DNA of 13,403 nucleotides from Flavobacteriaceae bacterium (GTDB lineage: Bacteria > Bacteroidota > Bacteroidia > Flavobacteriales > Flavobacteriaceae), in NCBI GenBank assembly GCA_016763715.1, contig JAESTG010000037.1, forward strand, positions 1-13,403, read 5' to 3'. The notes below the pieces were generated by a model. The model made no database searches. It had not been told where the DNA came from and worked only from the letters and a program-made list of their open reading frames with translations. Below, piece by piece: positions 1 to 8,057 of this stretch; within the stretch, counting starts at the first letter, position 1; each line of letters starts with the position of its first letter. Made by a program: the position numbers and the translations under genes.

Positions 1-89
1 AAACTTTCGGGATAAAGGTTTACGAAGATAATTATGTTTTGGTGTCTGATTTTGTTGGAAGGTGTTTTTTAAAGACAACATTTGAGACA

Positions 90-118
90 TTGAAGTTTAT
101 TGATTACTTCTATCTTTT
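90..118 (+). promoter_or_regulatory. Candidate Bacteroidota promoter for the TonB receptor
   Basis: TTG at 90-92 is followed after 18 bases by TATCTTTT at 111-118, one mismatch from the Bacteroidota -7 element TAnnTTTG. Transcription would begin near 125, leaving a leader of only about 13 bases before the ATG at 138. The match is imperfect in AT-rich DNA, so this is tentative. Confidence 0.3.
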
Positions 119-137
119 TTCGGTTTTAATTCAGAAA

Positions 138-2066
138 ATGAAAAAAAGTGTATTGTGGGCTATTGGCCTTTGTGTTGCTTCGGTAGGAATCGCACAAGAA
201 ACAGTGAAATTTGAGTCATTGGATTCGGTATATATTGATACTAAAGTCCCTTTAGCTCGTAAGAACAGTGGTAAAGTAGTGGTATCCATTACTTCCGAAG
301 AACTCCAACAAAGCGTTGGGAAATCTGTCGCAACTATCATTAACGAGGTTTCGGGTATCGAAATTAATGGAAGCCGAAGTAATGCAGGACAAAACCTTGG
401 TTATTTTGTACGTGGTGGCCGAAATCGTCAAGTAGTTGTAATGGTAGATGGGGTACAATTAAATGATCCATCTAGTATTGGGAACGATTTCGATTTACGA
501 TTGCTTTCTACTTCTAATATTGAAAGTATTGAAATTGTAAAAGGTGCTTCGAGTGTGCTTTATGGTAGTGGTGGAGCAACGGCCGTAATAAATATTACTA
601 CTAAAAAAGCATCTAAAAAGGATATTTCAGCTTCGTTTACAACTATTCTAGGGAGTAATCGTGCTTCGGGTGATGGGCATAATGATGTAGAAAATTTTAC
701 GAATAGTGCCAATGTGAGTGGTACATTGGGGGAATTCAAATATGCTGTTGATTTTGGCCACCGTTCTTCAAAAGGTCTTTCCGCAGTGGCAGCTCCAGAG
801 GGTGAAGCTAATTTGGTAGAAGATAACTTCGATCGTTTGAACACTACGGTAAATTTAGGCTATGAAATTTCAAAAAATGTGTCGATTAGTCGGTTCTTTT
901 CATTAGATGATTTTACGACTGAGTTTGATGATTTCAGTTATAAAGGTGCAGAAAATGTAACATATAGCGAGCAAAAACGGGTGGGAGGTAATTTAACTTG
1001 GAAGTATAACAAAGGTAGATTTGTGTTAAATGACAATCACAGTTGGTTGGATCGCGAAACTGAGTCTTCTTTTTCATCTCAGTTTGATGCGAAGTCCAGT
1101 ACTTTTGATGCCTTTGGAAGCTATCGTGTTGATGAAAAACTAACCATATTGGCTGGTGTTAATGCTAACTTTAGCCGTTTTAATTCTTTTTCTATTCCCT
1201 TCGGAAGTAATGAGTTTATGAAGGATGTTGATGCTGAGATTGCTAATTTCTCTATCATTGACCCTTATGTAAATGCCACTTATATTTCAGATTTTGGGTT
1301 GAATGTGAGTGCAGGTGCTCGCCTTAATAACCATAGTGATTATGGATCACATGTAGTTTATAATGTGAACCCGTCGTATGGTTTTAGCTTTGGAAAGAAT
1401 CACTTAAAAATACTTGCATCATACAGCACGGCCTATATTACACCATCTTTATTTCAATTGCATGATACACTTTACGGAAACTTGGAGTTGCAGCCAGAAG
1501 AGAATGCTACTATTGAAGGAGGTTTAGAGTTTACTATTGGTAAAGAACTTCGAGTGAGCGCAGTATATTTTAATAGAGATGAGACCAATTTTGTAGACTT
1601 TGTATCGGTAGATCCAATCAATTTTATTTCTCAATATCAGAATATTGAAACTGAATTTAAAGCCAGTGGGTTTGAGGTTGAGTTGTTTAAGAAATTTGGA
1701 AAGAACGTGACTTTCTCAGCAAACTACACCAATACGCAAGCTGACGAAAATTTTATCTTACGAATCCCTGAGCATAAGGCAAACGCACGGTTAGGGTACA
1801 CGTTGGGTATAAAAACAAAATTTGGAGTAAGTTATAACTATACTAGCGAACGACAGGATTCGTTCTTCAATCCAAATACATTTGAAAGTGAAATGGTGAC
1901 TTTAGAAAGTTTTGGTCTGCTCAATTTTAATGCAAGTCATCAAATCAGTAAGAATGTTCAAGTTTTTGGGGGGTTGAGCAATATTTTAGATGAAGAATAT
2001 GAGGAATTGTATCGTTTTCAAACACGAGGTAGAAACTTTCAACTGGGTCTTAAATTAGATTTTTAA
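138..2066 (+). CDS. TonB-dependent outer-membrane receptor, BtuB-like
   Basis: This is a 642-residue outer-membrane active transporter that would import a scarce ligand using TonB energy. Residues 1-20 form a signal peptide (two lysines, a hydrophobic core, likely cleavage near GIA-Q). The plug domain covers about 40-157, with FVRGGRNRQVVVMVDGVQL and the typical ending LYGSGGATAVINITTKK. The rest alternates aromatic and polar residues as in a 22-strand beta-barrel and ends in phenylalanine (LGLKLDF), the usual barrel-assembly signal. There is no N-terminal carboxypeptidase-like domain and no SusD partner, so it is not a SusCD polysaccharide system. The ATG at 138 is chosen because it begins the signal peptide. 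The frame stays open upstream to the window edge, but that extension (TTG at 39) would bury the signal. Plug and barrel resemble the BtuB/COG4206 group. No cobalamin riboswitch is visible in the 137 upstream bases, so the substrate (cobalamin, siderophore or other) is not determined. Confidence 0.9.
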   Translation: MKKSVLWAIGLCVASVGIAQETVKFESLDSVYIDTKVPLARKNSGKVVVSITSEELQQSVGKSVATIINEVSGIEINGSRSNAGQNLGYFVRGGRNRQVVVMVDGVQLNDPSSIGNDFDLRLLSTSNIESIEIVKGASSVLYGSGGATAVINITTKKASKKDISASFTTILGSNRASGDGHNDVENFTNSANVSGTLGEFKYAVDFGHRSSKGLSAVAAPEGEANLVEDNFDRLNTTVNLGYEISKNVSISRFFSLDDFTTEFDDFSYKGAENVTYSEQKRVGGNLTWKYNKGRFVLNDNHSWLDRETESSFSSQFDAKSSTFDAFGSYRVDEKLTILAGVNANFSRFNSFSIPFGSNEFMKDVDAEIANFSIIDPYVNATYISDFGLNVSAGARLNNHSDYGSHVVYNVNPSYGFSFGKNHLKILASYSTAYITPSLFQLHDTLYGNLELQPEENATIEGGLEFTIGKELRVSAVYFNRDETNFVDFVSVDPINFISQYQNIETEFKASGFEVELFKKFGKNVTFSANYTNTQADENFILRIPEHKANARLGYTLGIKTKFGVSYNYTSERQDSFFNPNTFESEMVTLESFGLLNFNASHQISKNVQVFGGLSNILDEEYEELYRFQTRGRNFQLGLKLDF

Positions 2067-2198
2067 GTCGAATATGTATCTATTTGACCTGTAATATTCC
2101 TTTTTCGCTCTTTTTTGGTTGTAGTAAGCAACAAATATGGGCGAAAGGGGAAATAACAGGATGATAACCCTCCATTCTAATATGTTGAGTAGTAACTT

Positions 2199-2224
2199 TT
2201 ATTGATCTCAATAATTTCTTTCTT
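2199..2224 (+). terminator. Weak candidate terminator after the TonB receptor
   Basis: TTATTGA (2199-2205) and TCAATAA (2208-2214) are perfect inverted arms, followed by a T-rich stretch up to 2224. The stem is AT-rich and its closing loop would need at least one pair to open. The receptor stop lies about 130 bases upstream, so this is only a candidate. Confidence 0.25.
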
Positions 2225-2239
2225 ATAATATGAAGAGAG

Positions 2240-3640
2240 TTATTCTTCAACAATCATTGTTTGATAAATTGGAGAATTAGCCTTGCTTTCAGAAATCACC
2301 TCCATATGTGTAAATGGCATTCGTGTGCCAGGAATAGGTATTCCGGCTATTTCTGCTATTGCAGTGGCTAATAAAGGTTCCGTTTGTGTCCCTAGAACTC
2401 CAAGATTGGTGAAATCTTCAAATTGTTCGATGGTTGGAATTAGTCCATCGTCAAAATTGGTAAACCCATTGGCATTTGCTGTTTGAAAGACCAAGGGAAG
2501 CATGGCATAGGTATGATTCGGATTAATGTCTACGGTACGTTGAAAGTTTGGTGAATCGTACATTAAGAAAGATGCTTGGTATTTTCCAGTGGTATTATCT
2601 CCAATTTGAACTACATTAATATAAGGGTTCAAGCTATTGATAATTAACTCACTTGCTGAAGCCGTGTTGGAAGTAGTTAACACATAAACCGTGGTTAGGT
2701 TAAGACTATTAATTGCTTCTCCACCACTTACAAAGGAATTCACAAATACCCCATCTTTAGCAAATTGGGACTGGCGATCTTCATTCCATTGTTCGGTATA
2801 CATGGTTTGTCCCGTAAATTGTCCAGTAATCATACTGGCCAAATAGGTAGCAGTACGCACAGAGCCACCACCGTTATATCGTAAATCCAAAATCAAATCT
2901 GTCACTCCTTCCGATTTGAATTGTCCAAATACATTATTCAGCTGTGAATCAAATTCGTTGGTAAAGGCGTTGTACATTAAATACCCTATTTTTTTACCAT
3001 TTATGTCGAAGGTGTTATTAATAAATATTGGATTTTCTGTGTATTCAGTTTTGGTAAGTTCTATGCTTTCTCCCGTAGGAGTTATTATGTCGTTTGCAAG
3101 TGTTGCCAGACCAATAGTATAGGTGTCGGGGTCTATTAAATCTCTAAAATTCACATCTGTAATCTGTTGACCATTAATAGTGTTAAAAATAATACCGCGA
3201 GTTACACCTTTGCTTTCTGCATCTGTGTTTGGTAATATATAACGTGCGTAGCCAAATACATTATCACTTCCATCGGGGTATCGAACTAACCCGAATTCCA
3301 TTCCGTGATTTAATGTAATCCCAGAGAGAGCATCCTCCAAATCGTTATAATCTGAAACTAGGAAACTAAAGCGGTCCCTTGATGATTTCAGAAAATCAAA
3401 AAATAATTCTGGGGAGTCAAAACTGGCCAAAAAGCTGTTAAACTCTTCTTGTGTTGTAAAAGCATCATTTGCCAATTCTGCCGTATCCGCTTTATATAAA
3501 TAGAAGAAATTGAGTCCTCGCCAAATAAAATCTTGAATGGCTACAGCCGAAGCAGGTTGTGTATTATCGTCATTGTCTTCAAAACAAGAGACAAAAAGTA
3601 TTGAAACTACGAGGGTAAATATTAGTAAAGTCTTTTTCAC
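2240..3640 (-). CDS. S41-family peptidase lipoprotein (C-terminal processing peptidase-like)
   Basis: This is a 466-residue predicted lipoprotein serine peptidase of family S41. The N-terminus MKKTLLIFTL...LFVSC gives a type II signal peptide with the lipidated cysteine at 19, followed by an acidic linker (EDNDDN), so it is probably anchored in the envelope. Residues 35-105 are helical. About 107-170 looks like a PDZ-type substrate-binding domain (GMEFGLVRY, GVTRGIIFNTINGQ). The peptidase core starts near 215 and contains ILDLRYNGGGS (250-260). TASASE at 326-331 places the catalytic serine at 328. The lysine in TTGK (353) is exactly 25 residues later, the spacing of the Ser-Lys dyad in Prc and CtpB. 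The start is GTG, supported by the signal peptide beginning there. The gene is monocistronic, converges with the TonB receptor and diverges from the sigma operon. Its substrate is unknown. It could also be a C-terminal peptidase relative with an altered role, but the dyad is intact. Confidence 0.87.
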   Translation of the reverse strand: MKKTLLIFTLVVSILFVSCFEDNDDNTQPASAVAIQDFIWRGLNFFYLYKADTAELANDAFTTQEEFNSFLASFDSPELFFDFLKSSRDRFSFLVSDYNDLEDALSGITLNHGMEFGLVRYPDGSDNVFGYARYILPNTDAESKGVTRGIIFNTINGQQITDVNFRDLIDPDTYTIGLATLANDIITPTGESIELTKTEYTENPIFINNTFDINGKKIGYLMYNAFTNEFDSQLNNVFGQFKSEGVTDLILDLRYNGGGSVRTATYLASMITGQFTGQTMYTEQWNEDRQSQFAKDGVFVNSFVSGGEAINSLNLTTVYVLTTSNTASASELIINSLNPYINVVQIGDNTTGKYQASFLMYDSPNFQRTVDINPNHTYAMLPLVFQTANANGFTNFDDGLIPTIEQFEDFTNLGVLGTQTEPLLATAIAEIAGIPIPGTRMPFTHMEVISESKANSPIYQTMIVEE

Positions 3641-3890
3641 AGCACGGTTTTTTTAGTTGTCAAGGTAATAGCATCCTTAACAGAAAAGATTGAAACGAGG
3701 TTATGTTACGCTTTGTTTTACTACTAACTTATTACATCAACAGATTAATTCTTAAACAATGTACAGTTCATTCAGTCTATTAAACCCCTAAAATACTTAC
3801 ATTATTGTGAATTTAAAATTTATTGTAACAAAATTTGTGCTGGTTCGTCATAACAATAGAACGGCATAATAAGCATTAACCTAACCAACA

Positions 3891-4397
3891 ATGAAACAAA
3901 AAGAGTTTTTAGCCACAGTGCTTCCTTATAAGGATAAACTGTATCGTTTGGCAAAGCGTCTTTTAGTTTCAAGTGAAGAGGCCGAAGATGCAGTTCAGGA
4001 AGTGTATTTGAAATTATGGAAAGGAAGAAGTAGTATTAAAAACTATAAGAATCCAGAAGCTTTTGCAGTTACTATGACAAAAAATTATTGCTTTGATCGC
4101 TTAAAATCTAAGCAAGCTGGTAATTTGAAGATTGTGCATAACAACTTTCAGACGGGAGAAAACCTTCAGAAGAAAGTGGAAGCAAATGACGCTGTGCAAT
4201 TGGTTTTTAAAATTATGGAAGACCTGCCAGAGAAACAACGACTGGTATTGCAAATGCGAGATGTTGAACAGTATAATTTTGAAGAAATATCCGAAATGCT
4301 TGAAATGAGTGAGACAACAATACGTGTTACATTATCTCGCGCACGAAAAGCAGTTAGAGAACAATTAACAAAACAATACAACTATGGAGTTAGCTAA
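3891..4397 (+). CDS. ECF-type RNA polymerase sigma factor
   Basis: This 168-residue sigma-70 family protein of the extracytoplasmic-function type would direct RNA polymerase to a small regulon in response to an envelope signal. Region 2 spans about 12-76 (LYRLAKRLLVSSEEAEDAVQ, then DRLKSK), covering core binding and -10 recognition. Region 4 spans about 103-157 (LPEKQRLVLQMRDVE, then the helix-turn-helix EEISEMLEMSETTIRVTLSRAR) and reads the -35 element. Regions 1 and 3 are absent, as expected for ECF factors, and the length is typical. The ATG at 3891 is preceded by an AT-rich leader without a Shine-Dalgarno site. Its last 14 bases overlap the next gene, which encodes a membrane protein in the anti-sigma position. 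Overlap of this kind usually keeps sigma and anti-sigma in balance. Autoregulation is likely but not shown. Confidence 0.93.
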   Translation: MKQKEFLATVLPYKDKLYRLAKRLLVSSEEAEDAVQEVYLKLWKGRSSIKNYKNPEAFAVTMTKNYCFDRLKSKQAGNLKIVHNNFQTGENLQKKVEANDAVQLVFKIMEDLPEKQRLVLQMRDVEQYNFEEISEMLEMSETTIRVTLSRARKAVREQLTKQYNYGVS

Positions 4398-4857
4398 TAT
4401 CGAAAAATTGCTTGAAGCTTATTTTGAAGGCACTACCTCTGAGGTAGAAGAGCAAGAGTTGCGAGCCTTTTTTGAAACTGAAGAAATTCCGCCTCATATG
4501 GCCATGTATAAATTCATGTTTCAAGGCTTTGACGAGGCAAAGGAAGAAACTTCAAAACAAACCATCACTATTTCTGAACCAAAAAGAAGTATGCGGTTTT
4601 GGAATTACAGTATAGCAGCATCCTTATTAATAGCCATTGGTGTTACAGGGTATACATTTTCACAATCTGGTTATACCAATGAAGAGGAGGAAGCTTTGGC
4701 TGCCTTTCAAAAAACAAAAGAGATTATGTTTTTATTTTCTGAAAACCTAAATGAAGGAACAGCGAGTATTGAACACCTCAATGAATTTTCAAACGGAATT
4801 TCAACCATGTCAGTACTCAATCAATTCAATGAATCAAAAAATTTAATTTTAAAGTAA
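4384..4857 (+). CDS. Putative membrane anti-sigma factor
   Basis: This 157-residue single-span protein probably holds the preceding sigma factor inactive at the inner membrane. The cytoplasmic N-terminus (1-72) contains EKLLEAYFEGTTSEVEEQEL, a pattern seen in small flavobacterial proteins encoded next to ECF factors. One hydrophobic helix follows at about 74-92 (NYSIAASLLIAIGVTGYTF), then an acidic, helical extracytoplasmic tail of about 60 residues. The zinc anti-sigma motif HxxxCxxC is absent, so any binding to sigma must use another fold. The start ATG lies inside the sigma gene in a different frame (14-base overlap), indicating translational coupling. The anti-sigma role rests mainly on position and topology, and no characterised homologue is recognised. 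Confidence 0.75.
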   Translation: MELANIEKLLEAYFEGTTSEVEEQELRAFFETEEIPPHMAMYKFMFQGFDEAKEETSKQTITISEPKRSMRFWNYSIAASLLIAIGVTGYTFSQSGYTNEEEEALAAFQKTKEIMFLFSENLNEGTASIEHLNEFSNGISTMSVLNQFNESKNLILK

Positions 4858-4876
4858 ACCTAAAAGAATATACAAG

Positions 4877-5410
4877 ATGAAAAAGTTAGCAATATTAGTA
4901 GCATTAGTGATTAGCCCGATGTTAGTCTCAGCCCAAGGGGTTTTCGACTCTTACGAGGATGAAAAAGACGTAACATCTGTGGTAGTAACAAAAAATATGT
5001 TCAAACTTCTAAGTAAAATCGAAATCGATAGTGACGATCCAGAAGTAAAAGAATATATGGATATGGTGAATAGCCTTGACAATATTAAAGTCTTTATTAC
5101 TGAAAACAAGAGCATAGGTGCCAGAATGAAAGCCGATGTGCAAAAATATGTAAATGGATCTAAGGGATTAGAAGAATTAATGCGCATCAAAAGTGATGGT
5201 AAAAATGTAAAATTCTACTCCAAAGAAGGAAAGGATGAAAATCATGTAAGTGAGTTATTGATGTTCCTTGATGGTGAAATGGATGGTAAAGAAGGAACCG
5301 TAGTGATGAGTATTACTGGAAATATTGACCTTAAGCAGATATCAAAACTGACAAAGCAGTTGAACGTTCCTGGAAGCGATGAATTGAAGAACATAGAAAA
5401 GAAAAATTAG
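4877..5410 (+). CDS. DUF4252 domain secreted protein
   Basis: This 177-residue exported protein matches the DUF4252 family, a Bacteroidota group of unknown function often found beside ECF sigma genes. MKKLAILVALVISPMLVSAQ is a clear type I signal peptide, so the mature protein is periplasmic or outer-membrane associated. The mature start FDSYEDEKDVTSVVVTKNMF is characteristic of the family. The rest is an alpha/beta domain ending with ISKLTKQL. No cysteine, catalytic motif or second membrane segment is seen. It lies 19 bases after the putative anti-sigma gene and 4 bases before a second member of the same family, so all four genes are probably co-transcribed. A role in envelope stress sensing or response is inferred from context only. 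Confidence 0.82.
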   Translation: MKKLAILVALVISPMLVSAQGVFDSYEDEKDVTSVVVTKNMFKLLSKIEIDSDDPEVKEYMDMVNSLDNIKVFITENKSIGARMKADVQKYVNGSKGLEELMRIKSDGKNVKFYSKEGKDENHVSELLMFLDGEMDGKEGTVVMSITGNIDLKQISKLTKQLNVPGSDELKNIEKKN

Positions 5411-5414
5411 AACG

Positions 5415-5960
5415 ATGACACTAATCAAATATATGATGGCCCTAATAATTGGCCTACTCACCTTGACAAGTTGTAGTAACGAAAAATCCTTGCAACGTTT
5501 TTTAGTTGACAAGCAAGAGGATAACAGATATCTTAAAATTGATTTGGCAACCAGCCTATTGCAAAGTGATCAAAGCAATTTTTCAGAGGACGAGCAAGCA
5601 ATATTAAACTCGGTAAAGAAAGTAAACGTAGTAGCGTATCCTGTAAAAAATGGAAATGTTGAAGAGTATAAAGCGGAAAAAGCAATAGTAAAAGAGATTC
5701 TTGCGCAGGAAAAATATAAAACTTTGTCTTCAATTAAATCCAACGGAATGCATATAACGTTGAAATACTTAGGCGAGGAAGATGCAATTGACGAAGTAAT
5801 TGTTTTTGCCAGCAGTGAAGAAAAAGGGTTTGGCGTATTTAGACTCTTATGTGACGATATGAGACCCGATCAAATTTTAAAATTAATGAACTCAGTTCAA
5901 AGAGGAGATTTAGATATTTCTAAACTTTCTGGAATTGGAGACATTTTTCAGAGCATGTAA
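5415..5960 (+). CDS. DUF4252-like lipoprotein
   Basis: This 181-residue predicted lipoprotein is the last gene of the sigma operon. MTLIKYMMALIIGLLTLTSC forms a type II signal peptide with the lipobox LTSC and lipidation at cysteine 20, followed by SNEKS. The body shares the layout of the preceding protein: an N-terminal segment (YLKIDLATSLL), a central alpha/beta region, and a C-terminal QILKLMNSVQ helix matching ISKLTKQL there. It is therefore called a diverged DUF4252 member, probably from tandem duplication, though identity is low by eye. Only 4 bases separate it from the upstream gene, and the terminator at 5981-6016 follows 20 bases after its stop. No enzymatic motif is visible. The two products may work as a soluble and lipid-anchored pair, which is inference. 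Confidence 0.75.
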   Translation: MTLIKYMMALIIGLLTLTSCSNEKSLQRFLVDKQEDNRYLKIDLATSLLQSDQSNFSEDEQAILNSVKKVNVVAYPVKNGNVEEYKAEKAIVKEILAQEKYKTLSSIKSNGMHITLKYLGEEDAIDEVIVFASSEEKGFGVFRLLCDDMRPDQILKLMNSVQRGDLDISKLSGIGDIFQSM

Positions 5961-5980
5961 TATTCTTTAATTATAAAATT

Positions 5981-6016
5981 AAAAAGGCTTCAAGAATAAT
6001 CCTTGAAGCCTTTTTT
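5981..6016. terminator. Strong bidirectional intrinsic terminator
   Basis: Arms at 5981-5994 (AAAAAGGCTTCAAG) and 6002-6015 (CTTGAAGCCTTTTT) pair over 14 bases around a 7-base loop. The outer A/T pairs give a T-run on either strand. It sits 20 bases after the last sigma-operon gene and 18 bases beyond the purB stop, so it can end both converging transcripts. Confidence 0.9.
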
Positions 6017-6034
6017 CGTTTAAAGAAATCGTTC

Positions 6035-7378
6035 TTAAATACCCGTATAGTTAGATGGGGTTATTACTTGCATTTCTGCTTTTATTTCTTCTGAAATGTC
6101 CAGTGATTCAATGAAATCGCCCATAGATTTTTTTGTGATTGTTTCATTGGTTCTAGTAAGTCCTTTCAACGCTTCATACGGATTTGGATATCCTTCACGA
6201 CGTAAAATGGTTTGAATGGCTTCGGCAACAACGGCCCAGTTTTTTTCAAGATCCTCTGCGAATTTTGATTCGTTTAATAAGAGTTTATTCAATCCTTTTA
6301 AGGTGGATTGAAATCCTATAATAGTATGTCCAATGGGTACACCAATGTTTCGTAAAACTGTGCTGTCTGTAAGATCACGTTGCAATCTACTTATCGGAAG
6401 TTTTGCTGAAAGATGCTCAAATATAGCATTCGCAATTCCAAAATTTCCTTCACCGTTTTCAAAATCGATAGGGTTCACTTTATGTGGCATCGCACTGGAA
6501 CCAATTTCGCCTTCTTTTATTTTTTGTTTGAAGTAATCCATAGAGACATACGTCCAGATATCGCGATCCAAATCAATCAAAATAGTATTGATACGCTTTA
6601 AGCAATCGAACAAGGCAGCCATGTGATCGTAATGTTCAATTTGCGTCGTAGGGAAGGAGTGATGTAAATATAATTTCTCATTTACAAATTTAGTTGCAAA
6701 TGCCTTCCAATCTATGTTTGGGTATGCTACTTTGTGTGCGTTGAAATTTCCAGTGGCACCACCAAATTTTGCAGCACTCTTAATGTCGTTTAATAAGTCA
6801 AACTGTTCTTCAATACGAACAACAAAAACCTCAATTTCTTTCCCTAAACGGGTAGGAGAGGCTGGTTGTCCATGTGTTCTAGCAAGCATTGGGATTTCTG
6901 CCCAATCGGTGGCAAGATCCTTTAATTTTGCTTTTAATTCCATTAATTGTGGAACATATACTTCGTTTAACGCATCTTTCAGGGAAAGTGGGATGGCCGT
7001 GTTATTGATGTCCTGTGAGGTCAAGCCAAAGTGTATAAATTCTTTGTATGTATTCAGCCCTAAATTGTCAAATTTTTCTTTGATAAAGTACTCCACCGCT
7101 TTTACATCGTGATTGGTTACTTTTTCAGTGTCTTTGATGTGTTGGGCATCTTCTGAAGAAAATTCAAGATATAGATTTCTTAATTTTGGGAAAAGCCTTG
7201 TATCAAAACTGCTTAATTGCGGTAATGGTATTTCAACCAAAGCAATAAAATATTCCACTTCTATTTGCACTCGATATTTTATTAAAGCCTCTTCAGAAAA
7301 AAAAGGAATTAATTCCTTGGTTTTTGAGGCATAACGGCCGTCAATGGGTGATATAGCTTGTAGTGCGTTGGTAGACAT
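6035..7378 (-). CDS. purB: Adenylosuccinate lyase
   Basis: This 447-residue cytosolic enzyme of the fumarase/aspartase superfamily splits SAICAR to AICAR plus fumarate, and adenylosuccinate to AMP plus fumarate, in purine synthesis. The N-terminus ALQAISPIDGRYASKT is typical of the E. coli-type PurB branch. TSQDINNTA (120-128) and ARTHGQPASPTRLGKE (166-181) supply substrate-binding residues, with H169 the likely general acid. The superfamily signature GSSAMPHKVNP lies at 293-303, with the catalytic-loop serine near 295. Length is normal for this branch and no key residue is missing. The ATG at 7376-7378 is chosen because the conserved N-terminus begins there. It lies 93 bases downstream of the 194-aa gene, and a perfect TAnnTTTG element occurs between them, so it is probably transcribed at least partly on its own. 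Confidence 0.97.
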   Translation of the reverse strand: MSTNALQAISPIDGRYASKTKELIPFFSEEALIKYRVQIEVEYFIALVEIPLPQLSSFDTRLFPKLRNLYLEFSSEDAQHIKDTEKVTNHDVKAVEYFIKEKFDNLGLNTYKEFIHFGLTSQDINNTAIPLSLKDALNEVYVPQLMELKAKLKDLATDWAEIPMLARTHGQPASPTRLGKEIEVFVVRIEEQFDLLNDIKSAAKFGGATGNFNAHKVAYPNIDWKAFATKFVNEKLYLHHSFPTTQIEHYDHMAALFDCLKRINTILIDLDRDIWTYVSMDYFKQKIKEGEIGSSAMPHKVNPIDFENGEGNFGIANAIFEHLSAKLPISRLQRDLTDSTVLRNIGVPIGHTIIGFQSTLKGLNKLLLNESKFAEDLEKNWAVVAEAIQTILRREGYPNPYEALKGLTRTNETITKKSMGDFIESLDISEEIKAEMQVITPSNYTGI

Positions 7379-7398
7379 AGGTGTGAATTTTAAAAGGG

Positions 7399-7406
7399 CA
7401 AAGATA
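7399..7406 (-). promoter_or_regulatory. -7 element of a purB promoter
   Basis: Read on the minus strand, TATCTTTG runs from 7406 to 7399, a perfect TAnnTTTG -7 element about 20 bases before the purB ATG. No convincing TTG -33 box lies at the usual distance. A transcript from here would have a leader of roughly 14 bases. Confidence 0.45.
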
Positions 7407-7471
7407 CTATTATTAGAAGGAAGTATATAGTTTGAATCTCCATTTCTTCGGAATTGATTAGGTCTCTATGC

Positions 7472-8056
7472 CTAAATTTTGCCTTTGTCGTTGAAACGGC
7501 TAATGGATTTCATTGTATGCCGTCCACGTGCCTTATAAGCTCCCCTACCCGTATGAATATTTTGTTGAATAATCTGAAGCAATTCTGGGTGAATCCAGTC
7601 AAATTCAGTGCCTAAAAAGTACAAAGAAGTCATTGCTCTAACTTGGCATGCTACTTTTTGGTCTGTGATGAGCCAATCGAAGGAGCATTCAATCATTTCA
7701 GTTTTATGTATTTCTAAAAAATGAGACTGTATCTCAGGCGCTTGTTTTTTACAATATTCAATAGCCAGTAATTCACAAATATGGGACAATGGTCGAAGTG
7801 ATTGGTCTTTCTTCACCTTCGATAGATTTCCGAAGAAAAGGTCAAAATGGGAATACAAAAGTGACATATCTTCCAAACAAACAAATTCTAGTACCCAAGT
7901 AGCTTTATGTGCAAGATCATCTTGGCTTTCAGCAAAACAATATTCCAATAATTCGGGGAATGTTTCTCTATTTTCTAGTACCCATTGGGCGGCACCTAAA
8001 CGGTTTTTCCGATAGGCCTTGGCATAATTTATATGTGTGAATAATTCCGAAGTCAT
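7472..8056 (-). CDS. Conserved helical protein of unknown function, between cobB and purB
   Basis: This is a 194-residue, cytosolic, largely alpha-helical protein with no signal peptide or membrane segment. Successive helical blocks with Leu/Ala spacing (AAQWVLENRETFPELLEYCF, AHKATWVLEFVCLE, RPLSHICELLAIEYC, VACQVRAMTSLYFL) suggest a HEAT-like or similar alpha-solenoid. The C-terminus (GRGAYKARGRHTMKSI) is strongly basic and could bind nucleic acid or phosphate ligands. To my recollection, Bacteroidota proteins of this type beside purB are sometimes labelled adenylosuccinate lyase. It has neither the GSSxMPxKxNP signature nor the THGQPA motif and is less than half the length, so that label should not be used. 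Its ATG (8056-8054) follows the sirtuin stop by one base (TAA-C-ATG), which points to translational coupling and a shared transcript. Function is unknown. Confidence 0.75.
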   Translation of the reverse strand: MTSELFTHINYAKAYRKNRLGAAQWVLENRETFPELLEYCFAESQDDLAHKATWVLEFVCLEDMSLLYSHFDLFFGNLSKVKKDQSLRPLSHICELLAIEYCKKQAPEIQSHFLEIHKTEMIECSFDWLITDQKVACQVRAMTSLYFLGTEFDWIHPELLQIIQQNIHTGRGAYKARGRHTMKSISRFNDKGKI

Positions 8057-8057
8057 G

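Noticed and set aside
3..137. In-frame extension of the TonB receptor upstream to a TTG at 39 or to the window edge
   Set aside because: The extension would put 33 or more residues before a clear signal peptide starting at the ATG at 138. The extra residues show no family resemblance.
1..137. Possible cobalamin riboswitch before the BtuB-like receptor
   Set aside because: No B12-box-like sequence or long structured leader is visible, and the predicted promoter leaves only about 13 leader bases. Only 137 upstream bases are present, so a more distant element cannot be excluded.
2097..2150. Imperfect inverted repeat CCTTTTTCGC ... GCGAAAGGGG between the receptor and the S41 gene
   Set aside because: The arms have mismatches and are about 30 bases apart, and no T-run follows. 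It is too weak to call a terminator.
3805..3837. Candidate sigma-operon promoter (TTG 3805-3807, AAAATTTG 3830-3837)
   Set aside because: The -7 box has the wrong first base and the spacing is wide. Such matches are common in this AT-rich 250-base gap, so it is not listed as a feature. No better promoter for the S41 gene was found in the same gap.
4433..4447. Perfect palindrome CTACCTC-T-GAGGTAG inside the putative anti-sigma gene
   Set aside because: It falls in codons for TTSEVEE and has no promoter context. A similar Ser/Glu-codon palindrome (TTTCTTC-C-GAAGAAA) occurs at 10126-10140 in rdgB, so these look like by-products of codon use.
6714..7112. Open frame of 132 codons on the + strand inside purB
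   Set aside because: It is antisense to the conserved catalytic core of purB, with no start context or family resemblance. It is a shadow of the real gene.
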